A stretch of DNA of 64,000 nt from Salinilacustrithrix sp003476595 (lineage in GTDB: Bacteria > Actinomycetota > Acidimicrobiia > Acidimicrobiales > Salinilacustritrichaceae), in assembly GCA_963972525.1 (NCBI GenBank), contig CAXAUZ010000013.1, forward strand, positions 1 through 64,000, given 5' to 3'. Every line of letters starts with the position of its first letter. The stretch's first letter is position 1. The translations under genes were made by a program, and so were the position numbers. The notes under the pieces were generated by a model that ran no database searches, was not told the origin of the DNA, and saw only the letters and a list, made by a program, of their open reading frames with translations. Shown one piece after another: positions 41,385-50,277 of the stretch.

Positions 41385-42625
41385 ACCACCGCACGGCCCC
41401 CCTCGGGGTGCTCGAGGCCATGACCGTCGGCGACGCGGCGCTCGGCAAGACGCTGCACGCGCTGCTCACCAAGGCGCACGTGTCCGAGGCCGTCGTGCTC
41501 TCCACGTGCAACCGCACCGAGGTCTACGCGGTCGCCGAGAAGTTCCACGGTGGCTACGCCGACGTCCGCGCCGTGTTGGCCGAGCTCGCCTTCCTCGACC
41601 CCGAGGACTTCGCCGACCACCTCTACGTCCACCACGACACGGCCGCCGTGGCCCACCTCTTCGACGTGGTCTCCGGCCTCGACTCCGCCGTCCTCGGCGA
41701 GCACGAGATCCAGGGCCAGGTCAAGACCTCGTGGGAGAAGGCCCAGCGCGAGGACGCCGCTGGCACCACGCTGAACCTGCTGTTCCGCCACGCCCTCGAG
41801 GCCGGCAAGCGGGCTCGCAGCGAGACCGGCATCGGCCAGGGCACCGCATCGGTGTCCTATGCCGCCGTGGCGCTCGCCGCCCAGCAGCTCGGCAGCCTCG
41901 ATGGCCGCCGGGCCATCGTGCTCGGCGCCGGCGAGATGGGCTCCTCCATGGCCGAGTCGCTCGCCTCCGCCGGCGTGGCCGAGCTCGTCGTGGCCAACCG
42001 CACCCACGACAAGGCCAAGGCGCTCGCCGCCGCCGTCGGCGGACGGGCCATCCGCTTCGCAGACCTCACCGACGAGCTGGTCGACGCCGACGTCGTGCTC
42101 ACCTCCACCGGTGCGGCCTCGGTGCTGCTCACCAGGGAGGACGTGGAGGCGGCCATGGCCGCCCGCGGCGGCCAGCCGCTCGTGCTCGTCGACATCGCCG
42201 TGCCCCGCGACATCGAGCCCTCGGTGGCCGACGTCGCCGGTGTCACCGTCCTCGACATGGACGACCTCGGTGCCTTCGCCGACCGGGGCCTGGCCGAGCG
42301 TCGCCGGGAGGTCGACGCCGTCCGCGCCATCCTCGACCAGGAGCTCGAGCGCTACCGGTCGGCCACCTCCGCCCGGGAGATGGCGCCGGTCATCGTCGCT
42401 CTGCGCGAGGGCGCCGAAGCGCTGCGCACGGCCGAGCTCGAGCGGGCCCGGGCCCGACTCGGCGACCTCGACGATGCCCAGATCGCCGCGGTCGAGAAGC
42501 TCACCCAGGGCCTCGTGGCCAAGCTGCTGCACCAGCCCACCGTGGCGCTGCGCGACGCCGCCGGCACCACCAAGGGCGACCGCCTCGTCCAGGCCCTGCG
42601 CGACCTCTACGACATCGACTCCTGA
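41360..42625 (+). CDS. hemA: Glutamyl-tRNA reductase
   Basis: A 421-residue enzyme reducing glutamyl-tRNA(Glu) to glutamate-1-semialdehyde with NADPH, the first committed step of C5 heme synthesis. The catalytic Cys is C50 in LSTCNRTEVY (48-56). The substrate region carries GVNHRTAPL (7-15), the NADPH domain has VLGAGEMGSSMAESL, and the C-terminal dimerisation helices end in DLYDIDS. The start is ATG at 41360, inside the previous gene. hemC starts 4 bases after its stop. Confidence 0.96.
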   Translation: MPVVVIGVNHRTAPLGVLEAMTVGDAALGKTLHALLTKAHVSEAVVLSTCNRTEVYAVAEKFHGGYADVRAVLAELAFLDPEDFADHLYVHHDTAAVAHLFDVVSGLDSAVLGEHEIQGQVKTSWEKAQREDAAGTTLNLLFRHALEAGKRARSETGIGQGTASVSYAAVALAAQQLGSLDGRRAIVLGAGEMGSSMAESLASAGVAELVVANRTHDKAKALAAAVGGRAIRFADLTDELVDADVVLTSTGAASVLLTREDVEAAMAARGGQPLVLVDIAVPRDIEPSVADVAGVTVLDMDDLGAFADRGLAERRREVDAVRAILDQELERYRSATSAREMAPVIVALREGAEALRTAELERARARLGDLDDAQIAAVEKLTQGLVAKLLHQPTVALRDAAGTTKGDRLVQALRDLYDIDS

Positions 42626-42629
42626 GCGC

Positions 42630-43550
42630 GTGAGGCTGCGCGCCGCCACCCGCTCGTCGCCGCTGGCCCGGTGGCAGACCGAGCACGTGATCGCCCTCCT
42701 GGAGGCAGCGCACCCCGGCATCGAGGTCGAGCCGGTGCTGCTCACCTCTGCGCCGGACAAGGACCTGACCACCCCGATCTCCGCGCTCGGCGGCAAGGGC
42801 CTGTTCGCCAAGGAGGTCCAGGAGGCCGTGCTCGACGGCCGGGCCGACTTCGCCGTGCACTCGGCCAAGGACCTGCCGTCGGAGACGGTTCCCGGGCTGA
42901 CGCTCGCATCGGTCCCCGAGCGGGGCGACCCCCGCGACGTGCTGGTCGGGGCCGCCCTCGTCGACCTGCCCGTCGGCGCCGTCGTCGCCACCGGCTCCAA
43001 CCGCCGCCGCGTGCAGCTGCAGGACCTCCGCCCGGACCTCCGCTTCGTCGAGCTCCGGGGCAACATCCAGCGCCGGGTCGCCACCGCCGGCACGAAGATC
43101 GAAGCCGGCGACCTGGCCGGGACGCCGATCACCGCGATCATCGCCGCCGGCGCCGCCATGCTCCGCCAGGACATGGAGGCCGACATCACCGACTGGCTGC
43201 CGGCCTACGTGATGACGCCCCAGGTCGGCCAGGGCGCGCTCGGCATCGAGTGCCGGGCCGACGACGACGCCACCCGCGACCTGCTCGCCGCCATCGAGCA
43301 CGCCCCGAGCCGGCGCCGGGTGGACGCCGAGCGCTCGTTCCTGGTCGCCCTCGGCGGCGACTGCGACCTGCCCGCCGGCGCCCACGCCACCCTCGCCGAC
43401 GACGACCCGGGCAGCGAGATCACGCTGCGGATGGTGATCGGCGCCGACGACGGCTCCCGCCTCGAGCGGGCCGTCATCCGCGGCACCGACGCCGCCACCA
43501 TCGGCGCCGACGGCATCACCCTCCTGCCCGTCGCCGACCTCCTTCCGTAG
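42630..43550 (+). CDS. hemC: Hydroxymethylbilane synthase (porphobilinogen deaminase)
   Basis: A 306-residue enzyme joining four porphobilinogen units into hydroxymethylbilane. The dipyrromethane cofactor attaches to the Cys of GGDCDLPAG (C245). Other family segments are FAVHSAKDLP, GSNRRRVQLQDLRPDLRFVELRGNIQRR in pieces (usual GTSSLRR is GSNRRR here) and TPQVGQGALGIECR. The start is GTG at 42630. The pathway continues in the CobA-HemD fusion, but a minus-strand gene intervenes between the two. Confidence 0.95.
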   Translation: MRLRAATRSSPLARWQTEHVIALLEAAHPGIEVEPVLLTSAPDKDLTTPISALGGKGLFAKEVQEAVLDGRADFAVHSAKDLPSETVPGLTLASVPERGDPRDVLVGAALVDLPVGAVVATGSNRRRVQLQDLRPDLRFVELRGNIQRRVATAGTKIEAGDLAGTPITAIIAAGAAMLRQDMEADITDWLPAYVMTPQVGQGALGIECRADDDATRDLLAAIEHAPSRRRVDAERSFLVALGGDCDLPAGAHATLADDDPGSEITLRMVIGADDGSRLERAVIRGTDAATIGADGITLLPVADLLP

Positions 43551-43582
43551 GAATCTGGCAGCGACCGCGGAACGTGCCGGCG

Positions 43583-44254
43583 TCAGCGACCGGTGCGGCG
43601 GGTGATCTCCACCATCACGTCGGTGCCGACGAGCGCCTCGATCTCCTCGGCCAGGGACTCGATGACCGGCCGGTCGCCGACGTAGGCGTCGGCCTGGTCC
43701 GGGCCGCTCGGCCGCTCGGTGCAGCACCAGTGCATGGTCTCGCCGTCGGAGCCCCAATCGGCCCGGCTCCAGCGCCGCAGGGTGGCCGTGTCGCCGTCCC
43801 GATCGATGCGCAGCGGCAGCTGCCAGCACACCTCCGGCTTCCAGTCGATCACCGGCTCGCCCGCGTCCTCGGCCGCCCGGTGCAGCGCGCAGCCGACGCC
43901 GCCGGGGAAGCCCGGTCGGTTGAAGAAGATGCAGGCGCCGTCGACGACCCGGGTGTTCGTGCGGGTGTCATCGGAGAAGAACCCGTGCTCGACGGCCTCG
44001 GCGTGGTGCTGGAGCTGCTCGGGCTCGAGCGTGGCACCGAGGGCGGCGACCAGCATCGCCTCGTCCTCGTCGAGCATCTCGGCGCCGACCGAGCAGCACC
44101 CCTGCATCAGGTGGGCAGCCGGCTCGTCGAGGATGCCCTGGCAACCGTCGCCCCACAGGCAGGTCCAGCTCGACTCGAGGAAGCCCACGTCGATGCGCCA
44201 GCGGGTGCCGTCGACGGGGTCGACCACATCTTCGAAGCGCTCGTCGGCTGGCAC
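43583..44254 (-). CDS. Conserved Cys-rich protein of unknown function
   Basis: A 223-residue soluble protein with about ten Cys, several in pairs or clusters: WTCLWGDGCQG, LMQGCCSVG, GACIFFNRPGFPGGVGCALH, EVCWQLPL and HWCCTE. The spacing recalls Fe/Zn-chelating YkgJ/DUF3109-type proteins that bind a metal or cluster through Cys. No membrane or export signal is visible. It is inserted on the opposite strand between hemC and the cobA-hemD fusion, splitting the heme gene string, so a role in metal or heme handling is conceivable but unproven. The start is GTG at 44254, with 47 bases to the divergent fusion gene. Confidence 0.6.
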   Translation of the reverse strand: MPADERFEDVVDPVDGTRWRIDVGFLESSWTCLWGDGCQGILDEPAAHLMQGCCSVGAEMLDEDEAMLVAALGATLEPEQLQHHAEAVEHGFFSDDTRTNTRVVDGACIFFNRPGFPGGVGCALHRAAEDAGEPVIDWKPEVCWQLPLRIDRDGDTATLRRWSRADWGSDGETMHWCCTERPSGPDQADAYVGDRPVIESLAEEIEALVGTDVMVEITRRTGR

Positions 44255-44301
44255 CGCGCCAGGCTACGGGGACCCGGTGCTCCCGACCGTACGATGCGGC
44301 C

Positions 44302-45759
44302 ATGACCGTGTACCTCGTCGGCGCCGGCCCGGGCGACCCCGGCCTGCTGACCGTGCGGGGCGCCGAGCTGCTCCGGCGGGCCGACGTGGTCGTGCACGAC
44401 CGGCTGTCCGCCGAGGAGCTGCTCGACCTGGCGCCCTCCCACGCCCAGCGCATCGACGTCGGCAAGGTCCCCGGCCACGCCCGGGTGCCCCAGGAGGGCA
44501 TCAACGAGCTGCTGGTGGAGCACGGCCGCTCCGGCGCCACGGTCGTGCGCCTGAAGGGCGGTGATCCGACGGTGTTCGCTCGTGGCGGTGAGGAGGCCCA
44601 GGCCCTCGCCGATGCCGGCGTGCCCTTCGAGTTCGTGCCCGGCATCACGTCCGCGATCGCCGTGCCCGCCTACGCCGGCATCCCGGTGACCCAGCGGTTC
44701 TCCTCCACCAGCTTCACCGTCGTCACCGGCCACGAGGACCCGGCCATCGGCGAGGACGGCTCGGTGGACTGGGATGCCGTGGCGCGGGTGGGCGGGACCA
44801 TCGTCGTGCTGATGGGCGTGGGCCGGATCCAGAAGATCTGCGACCGCCTCATGGCCGCCGGACGGCCCGCCGACACGCCCGCGGCCGCCGTCATCTGGGG
44901 CACCCGCGCCGAGCAGCGCACGGTCCGGGCCACCCTCGGCACGCTGGCCGCGCAGGACCTGGAGTCACCGGCCACCATCGTGATCGGCGCGGTCGCCGGC
45001 CTCGACCTGGCCTGGTTCGAGCGGCGACCGCTGTTCGGTCGCTCCGTGGTCGTCACCCGGGCCCGGGCCCAGGCGTCATCGCTCGTCGCCCGCCTGCGCG
45101 AGCTCGGCGCCGCCACCGTGGAGATCCCCGCCATCCGCATCGACGACCCGGCCGACGGGGGTGCTGCGCTGCGCGCGGCCGTCGCCGACCTGGCCGGCAA
45201 CGACTGGGTGGTGGTGACCTCCCCGAACGGTGCCCGCCGCCTGCTGGCCGAGTGCCGCGACGCCCGCGCCTTCGGCGACGCGAAGGTGGCGGCGATCGGC
45301 CCGGGCACCGCCGACGCGCTGCGCGAGGGCAACGTCGAGGCCGACCTCGTCCCCGAGCGCTTCGTGGCCGAGGGCCTGCTGGAGGTCTTTCCCGACCCGC
45401 CCGCCGGCGGTGGTCGGGTGCTGCTGGCCCGGGCCGCCGAAGCCCGCGACGTGCTGCCCGAGACCCTGCGCGAGCGGGGCTGGACCGTCGACGTGGTCGA
45501 GGCCTACCGCACCGTCCAGGGCACGCCGTCCCCCGACGAGCTCGCCGCCGCTGCCGAGGCCGACATCGTCACGTTCACGTCGTCCTCCACGGTCCGGAAC
45601 TTCCTCGCCGTCTGCGACACGGTCCCGCCCGTCGTCGCCTGCATCGGCCCGATCACCGCCGACACGGCCCGGGAGCACGGCCTCACCGTGGACGTCGAGG
45701 CCGACGTCCACACCATCGACGGCCTCCTCGCCGCCCTCGTGTCCCACTTCGATGCGTGA
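44302..45759 (+). CDS. hemD: Uroporphyrinogen-III C-methyltransferase / uroporphyrinogen-III synthase fusion
   Basis: A 485-residue bifunctional enzyme. Residues 1 to about 240 are a CobA/SUMT methyltransferase that makes precorrin-2: VGAGPGDPGLLTVRGAELL (6-24), VGKVPGH...QEGIN, VRLKGGDPTVFARGGEE and GITSAIAVPAYAGIPVT. Residues about 247-485 are HemD, which closes and inverts ring D of hydroxymethylbilane: VVVTRARAQAS, WVVVTSPNGARRLL, FTSSSTVRNF. The fusion places the siroheme/cobalamin branch enzyme on the uroporphyrinogen III producer, as in many actinobacteria and clostridia. It overlaps the HAD gene by 8 bases. Confidence 0.93.
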   Translation: MTVYLVGAGPGDPGLLTVRGAELLRRADVVVHDRLSAEELLDLAPSHAQRIDVGKVPGHARVPQEGINELLVEHGRSGATVVRLKGGDPTVFARGGEEAQALADAGVPFEFVPGITSAIAVPAYAGIPVTQRFSSTSFTVVTGHEDPAIGEDGSVDWDAVARVGGTIVVLMGVGRIQKICDRLMAAGRPADTPAAAVIWGTRAEQRTVRATLGTLAAQDLESPATIVIGAVAGLDLAWFERRPLFGRSVVVTRARAQASSLVARLRELGAATVEIPAIRIDDPADGGAALRAAVADLAGNDWVVVTSPNGARRLLAECRDARAFGDAKVAAIGPGTADALREGNVEADLVPERFVAEGLLEVFPDPPAGGGRVLLARAAEARDVLPETLRERGWTVDVVEAYRTVQGTPSPDELAAAAEADIVTFTSSSTVRNFLAVCDTVPPVVACIGPITADTAREHGLTVDVEADVHTIDGLLAALVSHFDA

Positions 45760-46426
45760 CGACGTGGCGCCCGACGCGATCCTGTTCGACTTCGACGGCC
45801 TGGTGCTCGACACCGAGACCTCGGAGTTCCTGACCGTGGCCGAGAGCTTCGCCGACCACGGCCTCGAGCTGTCGCGCGACGAGTGGGTGGCGATCATCGG
45901 CACGGCCGACCACCCGCACTGGATGGACATGCTGGAGGAGGCGCTGGGCCGGCCCCTCGACGACCGGGAGGCGATCCTGGAGACCCGCCGGGCCCGCCAC
46001 CACGCCCGCATCAGCGAGGAGCCCCTGCGCCCCGGGGTCATCGAGCTGGCCACGGCGGCCACGGAGGCCGGCGTCGGCGTGGCGATCGCCAGCTCCAGCC
46101 CCCTCGACTGGGTCACCGGGCACCTGCAGCGCTTCGACGTGGACCACCTCTTCCCGGTGAAGGCGACCAGGACCGACGTCGGCAAGGAGCGCACCAAGCC
46201 CCACCCGGACCTGTTCCTGCTCGCCGCCGAGCGCCTCGGGGTCGACCCGACCCGCTGCGTGGTGCTCGAGGACAGCGAGCCGGGCGTCACCGCGGCCAAC
46301 GCCGCCGGCTGCGTCACCATCGGCGTGCCGGCCGGCATGACCGCCGAGGCGGCCTTCGCCCACGCGGATCTGGTCGTGCGCTCCGTGGCCGAGCTCGACC
46401 TGGACCGGCTGGCTGCGCTGTTCTGA
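45752..46426 (+). CDS. HAD-superfamily phosphatase (beta-phosphoglucomutase-like)
   Basis: A 224-residue haloacid-dehalogenase-type hydrolase. The nucleophile/acid pair is D13 and D15 in LFDFDGLVLDTE (11-22). Motif II is ASSSPLDW, motif III Lys is in ERTKPHPDLFLLAAE, and motif IV is VLEDSEPGVTAANAAG. The cap is the small helical type of the PGMB/phosphoglycolate phosphatase group. The substrate is not readable. It overlaps cobA-hemD by 8 bases and precedes hemB by 22 bases, so it rides in the heme operon; no direct role in heme synthesis is known. Confidence 0.85.
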   Translation: MRDDVAPDAILFDFDGLVLDTETSEFLTVAESFADHGLELSRDEWVAIIGTADHPHWMDMLEEALGRPLDDREAILETRRARHHARISEEPLRPGVIELATAATEAGVGVAIASSSPLDWVTGHLQRFDVDHLFPVKATRTDVGKERTKPHPDLFLLAAERLGVDPTRCVVLEDSEPGVTAANAAGCVTIGVPAGMTAEAAFAHADLVVRSVAELDLDRLAALF

Positions 46427-46448
46427 GCGGCCCGTAGGCTCGGCCTCG

Positions 46449-47432
46449 ATGTCCTTCCCCGAGCGACGCCTCCGCCGCCTCCGACGCACGCCCGCCCTCC
46501 GGCGGATGGTCGCCGAGACGCACCTGAGCCCCGACGACCTGATCGCCCCGCTGTTCATCCGGGAGGGCATCCACGAGCCCCAGCCGATCGAGTCGCTGCC
46601 GGGCGTGGTCCAGCACACCGTCGACAGCGCCCGGCGCGAAGCGGCCGAGCTCACCGCGCTCGGCGTCCCCGCCGTCATCCTCTTCGGCGTCCCGGCCACC
46701 AAGGACGCCACCGGCAGCCAGTCCTGCGATCCCGACGGCATCGTCCAGGTGGCGCTGCGGGCCCTGAAGGCCGAGCTCGGCGACGACCTCGTGCTCATCG
46801 CCGACCTGTGCGTCGACGAGTACACCGACCACGGCCACTGCGGCATCGTCCGCGATGACGGCACGGTCGACAACGACGCCACCCTCGAGCTCTACGCGAT
46901 GGCCGCCGTGGCCCAGGCCCGGGCCGGCGCCGACGTCGTCGCCCCCTCCGGGATGATGGACGGCCAGGTCGCCGCCATCCGCTACGCCCTCGACCAGGAC
47001 GACCACCCCGAGATCCCGATCCTCGCCTACGCGGCCAAGTACGCCTCGGCGCTGTACGGGCCGTTCCGGGACGCGGTCGACGTCACCATCGCCGGGGGTG
47101 GGGACCGCAAGGGCTACCAGCAGGACCCGGCCAACGTGCGGGAGTCCATGGAGGAGATGGAGGCCGACCTGTCCGAGGGCGCCGACATGCTGATGGTGAA
47201 GCCGGCTCTGGCCTACCTCGATGTGCTCAGCCGGGCTCGGGCCCGCTTCGACGTCCCCCTCGCCGCCTACCACGTGTCGGGGGAGTACGCGATGGTCAAG
47301 GCCGCCGGCGAGCGGGGCTGGATCGACGCCGACGCGGTCATGCGCGAGCACCTGCTCGGCATCAAGCGAGCCGGCGCCGACCTCATCCTCACCTACGCCG
47401 CCCGCCAGATCGCCGAGGAGCACGCCCGATGA
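46449..47432 (+). CDS. hemB: Delta-aminolevulinic acid dehydratase (porphobilinogen synthase)
   Basis: A 327-residue enzyme condensing two 5-aminolevulinates into porphobilinogen. Both Schiff-base Lys are visible: K197 in YAAKYAS and K251 in MVKPALAY. The metal-site segment DLCVDEYTDHGHCG has C121, D123 and C131, so one of the three Cys of Zn-type enzymes is Asp; the metal dependence may be mixed Zn/Mg. PSGMMDGQV and GDRKGYQQDPAN complete the family signature. hemL overlaps its stop by 4 bases. Confidence 0.96.
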   Translation: MSFPERRLRRLRRTPALRRMVAETHLSPDDLIAPLFIREGIHEPQPIESLPGVVQHTVDSARREAAELTALGVPAVILFGVPATKDATGSQSCDPDGIVQVALRALKAELGDDLVLIADLCVDEYTDHGHCGIVRDDGTVDNDATLELYAMAAVAQARAGADVVAPSGMMDGQVAAIRYALDQDDHPEIPILAYAAKYASALYGPFRDAVDVTIAGGGDRKGYQQDPANVRESMEEMEADLSEGADMLMVKPALAYLDVLSRARARFDVPLAAYHVSGEYAMVKAAGERGWIDADAVMREHLLGIKRAGADLILTYAARQIAEEHAR

Positions 47433-48685
47433 CCACCAACGAGGAGCTCTACGCCCAGGCCGAGGCCCACATCCCCGGCGGGGTCAACTCACCGATCCGC
47501 GCCTTCCGGGCCGTGGGCGGCACGCCGTACTTCGTCGAGCGCGCCGAGGGGCCACGGGTGTGGGACGTCGAGGGCACGGAGTACCTCGACCTGGTCCAGA
47601 GCTACGGCGCGGTCATCGCCGGCCACGCCCACCCCGCCATCGTCTCGGCCATCCAGGAGGCAGCGACGAAGGGGACGTCCTACGGGGCGCCCACCGAGGG
47701 CGAGGTCCGCATCGCCGAGGAGATCTGCGCCCGGGTCCCGAGCGTGGAGAAGGTCCGCCTCGTCAGCTCCGGCACCGAGGCCACCATGTCCGCGATCCGC
47801 CTGGCCCGGGGTCACACCGGCCGCACCAAGCTGGTGAAGTTCGCCGGGAACTACCACGGCCACGGCGACGCGCTGCTGGCCCAGTCCGGCTCGGCCCTGG
47901 CCGTGTTCTCCCTGCCCGAGAGCGTCGGCGTCACCGAGGCGACCGTGGCCGACACCATCGTCGTGCCGTTCAACGAGGTACCGACGCTCGACGACCAGGT
48001 CGCCGCCGTGATCCTCGAGCCGGCCGCCGCCAACATGGGCCTGATCCCGCCCGACGACGGCTTCCTGCAGGCCCTGCGCGACGAGTGCGACCGGGTCGGC
48101 GCGCTGCTCATCTTCGACGAGGTCATCACCGGCTTCCGCGTCGCTCGCGGCGGGGCCCAGGAGCTCTACGGCGTCGACGCCGACCTGACCTGCTTCGGCA
48201 AGGTCATCGGCGGTGGCCTCAACATCGGGGCCTTCGGCGGCCGGGCCGAGATCATGGACTCCATGGCTCCCGACGGGCCGGTGTTCCAGGCCGGCACGCT
48301 GTCGGGCAACCCGCTGGCCACCGCCGCCGGCCGGGCCGCGCTCGACCTGCTGGACGATGCCGCCTACGACCGTCTGCGCACCGGCGCGTCCCGCCTCGCC
48401 GACGGCCTGGCCAAGGCGTTCGCGGACGCCGGCATCGACGTCGTGATCCCGCGGGTGAGCTCGCTCGTCGGGCTCCACCTGGGCGACACCGCGCCGCGCA
48501 CCTACGACGACGCCAAGACGACCGACGTCGACCGCTACCGCCGCTTCTTCCACGCCATGCTCCGGCGCGGCGTGGCGATGGCGCCTGGTGCCTACGAGGT
48601 CCTGTTCCCCGGCCTGGCCCACACCGACGAGGTCATCGACGACATCGTGGCCCGGGCATCCGAGGCCGCCGCCGAGGTGGCGTAG
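47429..48685 (+). CDS. hemL: Glutamate-1-semialdehyde 2,1-aminomutase
   Basis: A 418-residue PLP enzyme converting glutamate-1-semialdehyde to 5-aminolevulinate. The PLP Lys is K258 in CFGKVIGGGLNIGAFGG, the cofactor Asp is in FDEVITGFR, and the N-terminal HIPGGVNSPIRAF is diagnostic for HemL among class III aminotransferases. Its ATG overlaps the hemB stop. PLP supply from pdxH (4.4 kb) is the only link to that gene. The stop lies 3 bases from that of the convergent carD gene. Confidence 0.96.
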   Translation: MTTNEELYAQAEAHIPGGVNSPIRAFRAVGGTPYFVERAEGPRVWDVEGTEYLDLVQSYGAVIAGHAHPAIVSAIQEAATKGTSYGAPTEGEVRIAEEICARVPSVEKVRLVSSGTEATMSAIRLARGHTGRTKLVKFAGNYHGHGDALLAQSGSALAVFSLPESVGVTEATVADTIVVPFNEVPTLDDQVAAVILEPAAANMGLIPPDDGFLQALRDECDRVGALLIFDEVITGFRVARGGAQELYGVDADLTCFGKVIGGGLNIGAFGGRAEIMDSMAPDGPVFQAGTLSGNPLATAAGRAALDLLDDAAYDRLRTGASRLADGLAKAFADAGIDVVIPRVSSLVGLHLGDTAPRTYDDAKTTDVDRYRRFFHAMLRRGVAMAPGAYEVLFPGLAHTDEVIDDIVARASEAAAEVA

Positions 48686-48688
48686 GCG

Positions 48689-49216
48689 CTAGGAGTCCTC
48701 GCCCGGCTCGGGCAGGCGCTCGTCGATCGCGGCCTCGGCCTTCTCGTGGGACTTGCCCATCGAGAGGGCCAGCTCGGCGACCAGCAGGTTGCGGGCGTGG
48801 GCGTAGAGCGTCTTCTCCGAGGGGGAGAGGTGCTTCTTGGAACGACGGATCGCCAGGTTCCGGACCACCTCGGCCAGCTGCCACACGTCGCCGTCGTTCA
48901 TGCGGCTCTGGTTGTTCTTCATGCGCCGGGAGAAGTTGGACGGGATGCGCACGTCGTGGTCGGCGAGCAGCTCGAAGAGGTCGTCGAGCTCGTCCTTGGG
49001 GGTGGGCTCGCGCACGCCGACCTGCTCGGCCTCGTCGCAGGGCACCCACACGCGCAGGTCCTGGAGCTCGAGCTCGATGACCAGGTACTGGCGCTCGACG
49101 TCACCGATCGTCCGCTTCTCGACCGCCACGACCCGCCCGGCCCCGTGCTGGGGGTAGATGACGGCATCGCCCTTCTTGAAGGGCGATTCGACGGTGGAAG
49201 TGGACGCTGGCGACAC
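48689..49216 (-). CDS. carD: CarD-family RNA polymerase-binding transcription regulator
   Basis: A 175-residue protein of the CarD/CdnL family, which binds the RNA polymerase beta subunit and stabilises open complexes at rRNA and other promoters. The Tudor-like RNAP-interacting domain starts with FKKGDAVIYPQHGAGRVVAVE. The C-terminal helical DNA-binding part contains NFSRRMKNNQSRMNDGDVWQLAEVVRNLA and LSPSEKTLY. The GTG at 49216 is chosen because an AGGAG site precedes it; it gives about 10 extra residues (SPASTSTVES) before the domain. It is divergent from gnd, with 136 bases between. Confidence 0.9.
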   Translation of the reverse strand: MSPASTSTVESPFKKGDAVIYPQHGAGRVVAVEKRTIGDVERQYLVIELELQDLRVWVPCDEAEQVGVREPTPKDELDDLFELLADHDVRIPSNFSRRMKNNQSRMNDGDVWQLAEVVRNLAIRRSKKHLSPSEKTLYAHARNLLVAELALSMGKSHEKAEAAIDERLPEPGEDS

Positions 49217-49352
49217 GTTGGGGCTCCTCTGGCGCGACTCGGGGCAGAACATGCCCATCTCCCACCATGGCGGCTCGAACGGCGAAAACCAACATCCGCG
49301 GGTAGGAAGGGGAGGCACACCACGCCCCACGGACAGGCCAGGAGACGCACGC

Positions 49353-50276
49353 ATGCAGCTCGGGATGATCGGACTCGGACGGATGGGGGCGAACATGGCC
49401 GAGCGCCTGCGGGCCGCCGGGCACGAGGTGATCGGCTTCGACCCGTTCAGCGACGAGAGCGACGTGGAATCCCTCGAGGCGCTGGTCGCCGCGCTGGCGA
49501 CGCCCCGGACGCTGTGGTCCATGGTCCCCGCCGGCGCACCCACGACCCAGACGGTGAACGACCTGGTGGAGCTGCTGGAGGAGGGTGACGTCCTGGTGGA
49601 GGGTGGCAACTCCCGGTTCACCGACTCCGTCGTCCGGGCCGAGCGCTACGCCGAGGCCGGGCTCGGCTACGTCGACGCCGGCGTGTCGGGCGGCATCTGG
49701 GGCCTCGAGCGCGGCTACGCCCTGATGGTCGGCGGCGACGACGAGCACGTGCAGCGGGTGTGGCCCCTCCTTGTCTCCCTGGCCCCGGAGGGCGCCGGTG
49801 ACACCGGCAAGGGCCTGGCCCACGTCGGTCCGGCCGGCGCCGGCCACTTCACCAAGATGGTCCACAACGGCGTCGAGTACGCCCTCATGCAGGCCTTCGC
49901 CGAGGGCTACGAGCTCATGGCCCGCCACCCGATCGGCGTCGACGTCCCGGCCGCGCTCGGGGCGTGGCAGGAGGGGTCGGTCATCCAGTCGTGGTTGCTC
50001 GACCTGCTGGTGCGCGGCCTGGACGCGCACCCCGGGTTCGAGGACCTCGACGACGTCGCGTCCGACTCCGGCGAGGGCCGTTGGACGGTGGAGACCGCCG
50101 TGGCCACCGGCGTGCCCGTGCCGGCCATCGCCGCCGCGCTGTTCGCCCGCTTCGAGTCCCAGCACGAGGAGTCCCTCGCCATGAAGGCCGTGGCCGCGCT
50201 GCGCGAGCAGTTCGGCGGCCACGCCGTGGTGCGAGCGGAGGACCCGCGGGAGACGCCGGCGGGGGAGGGAGGCTGA
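49353..50276 (+). CDS. gnd: 6-phosphogluconate dehydrogenase, decarboxylating (short form)
   Basis: A 307-residue short-type enzyme (YqeC/GndA-like, about 300 residues) oxidising 6-phosphogluconate to ribulose 5-phosphate. The N-terminal cofactor site is MIGLGRMGANMAERL (5-19). The catalytic Lys is K168 in HFTKMVHNGVEY. LVEGGNSRF and GVSGGIWGLERGYALMVGG are the conserved middle parts. An AGGAG site precedes the ATG at 49353. Short forms often prefer NAD+. zwf begins one base after its stop, so the oxidative pentose phosphate branch is one transcript. Confidence 0.93.
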   Translation: MQLGMIGLGRMGANMAERLRAAGHEVIGFDPFSDESDVESLEALVAALATPRTLWSMVPAGAPTTQTVNDLVELLEEGDVLVEGGNSRFTDSVVRAERYAEAGLGYVDAGVSGGIWGLERGYALMVGGDDEHVQRVWPLLVSLAPEGAGDTGKGLAHVGPAGAGHFTKMVHNGVEYALMQAFAEGYELMARHPIGVDVPAALGAWQEGSVIQSWLLDLLVRGLDAHPGFEDLDDVASDSGEGRWTVETAVATGVPVPAIAAALFARFESQHEESLAMKAVAALREQFGGHAVVRAEDPRETPAGEGG

Positions 50277-50277
50277 G

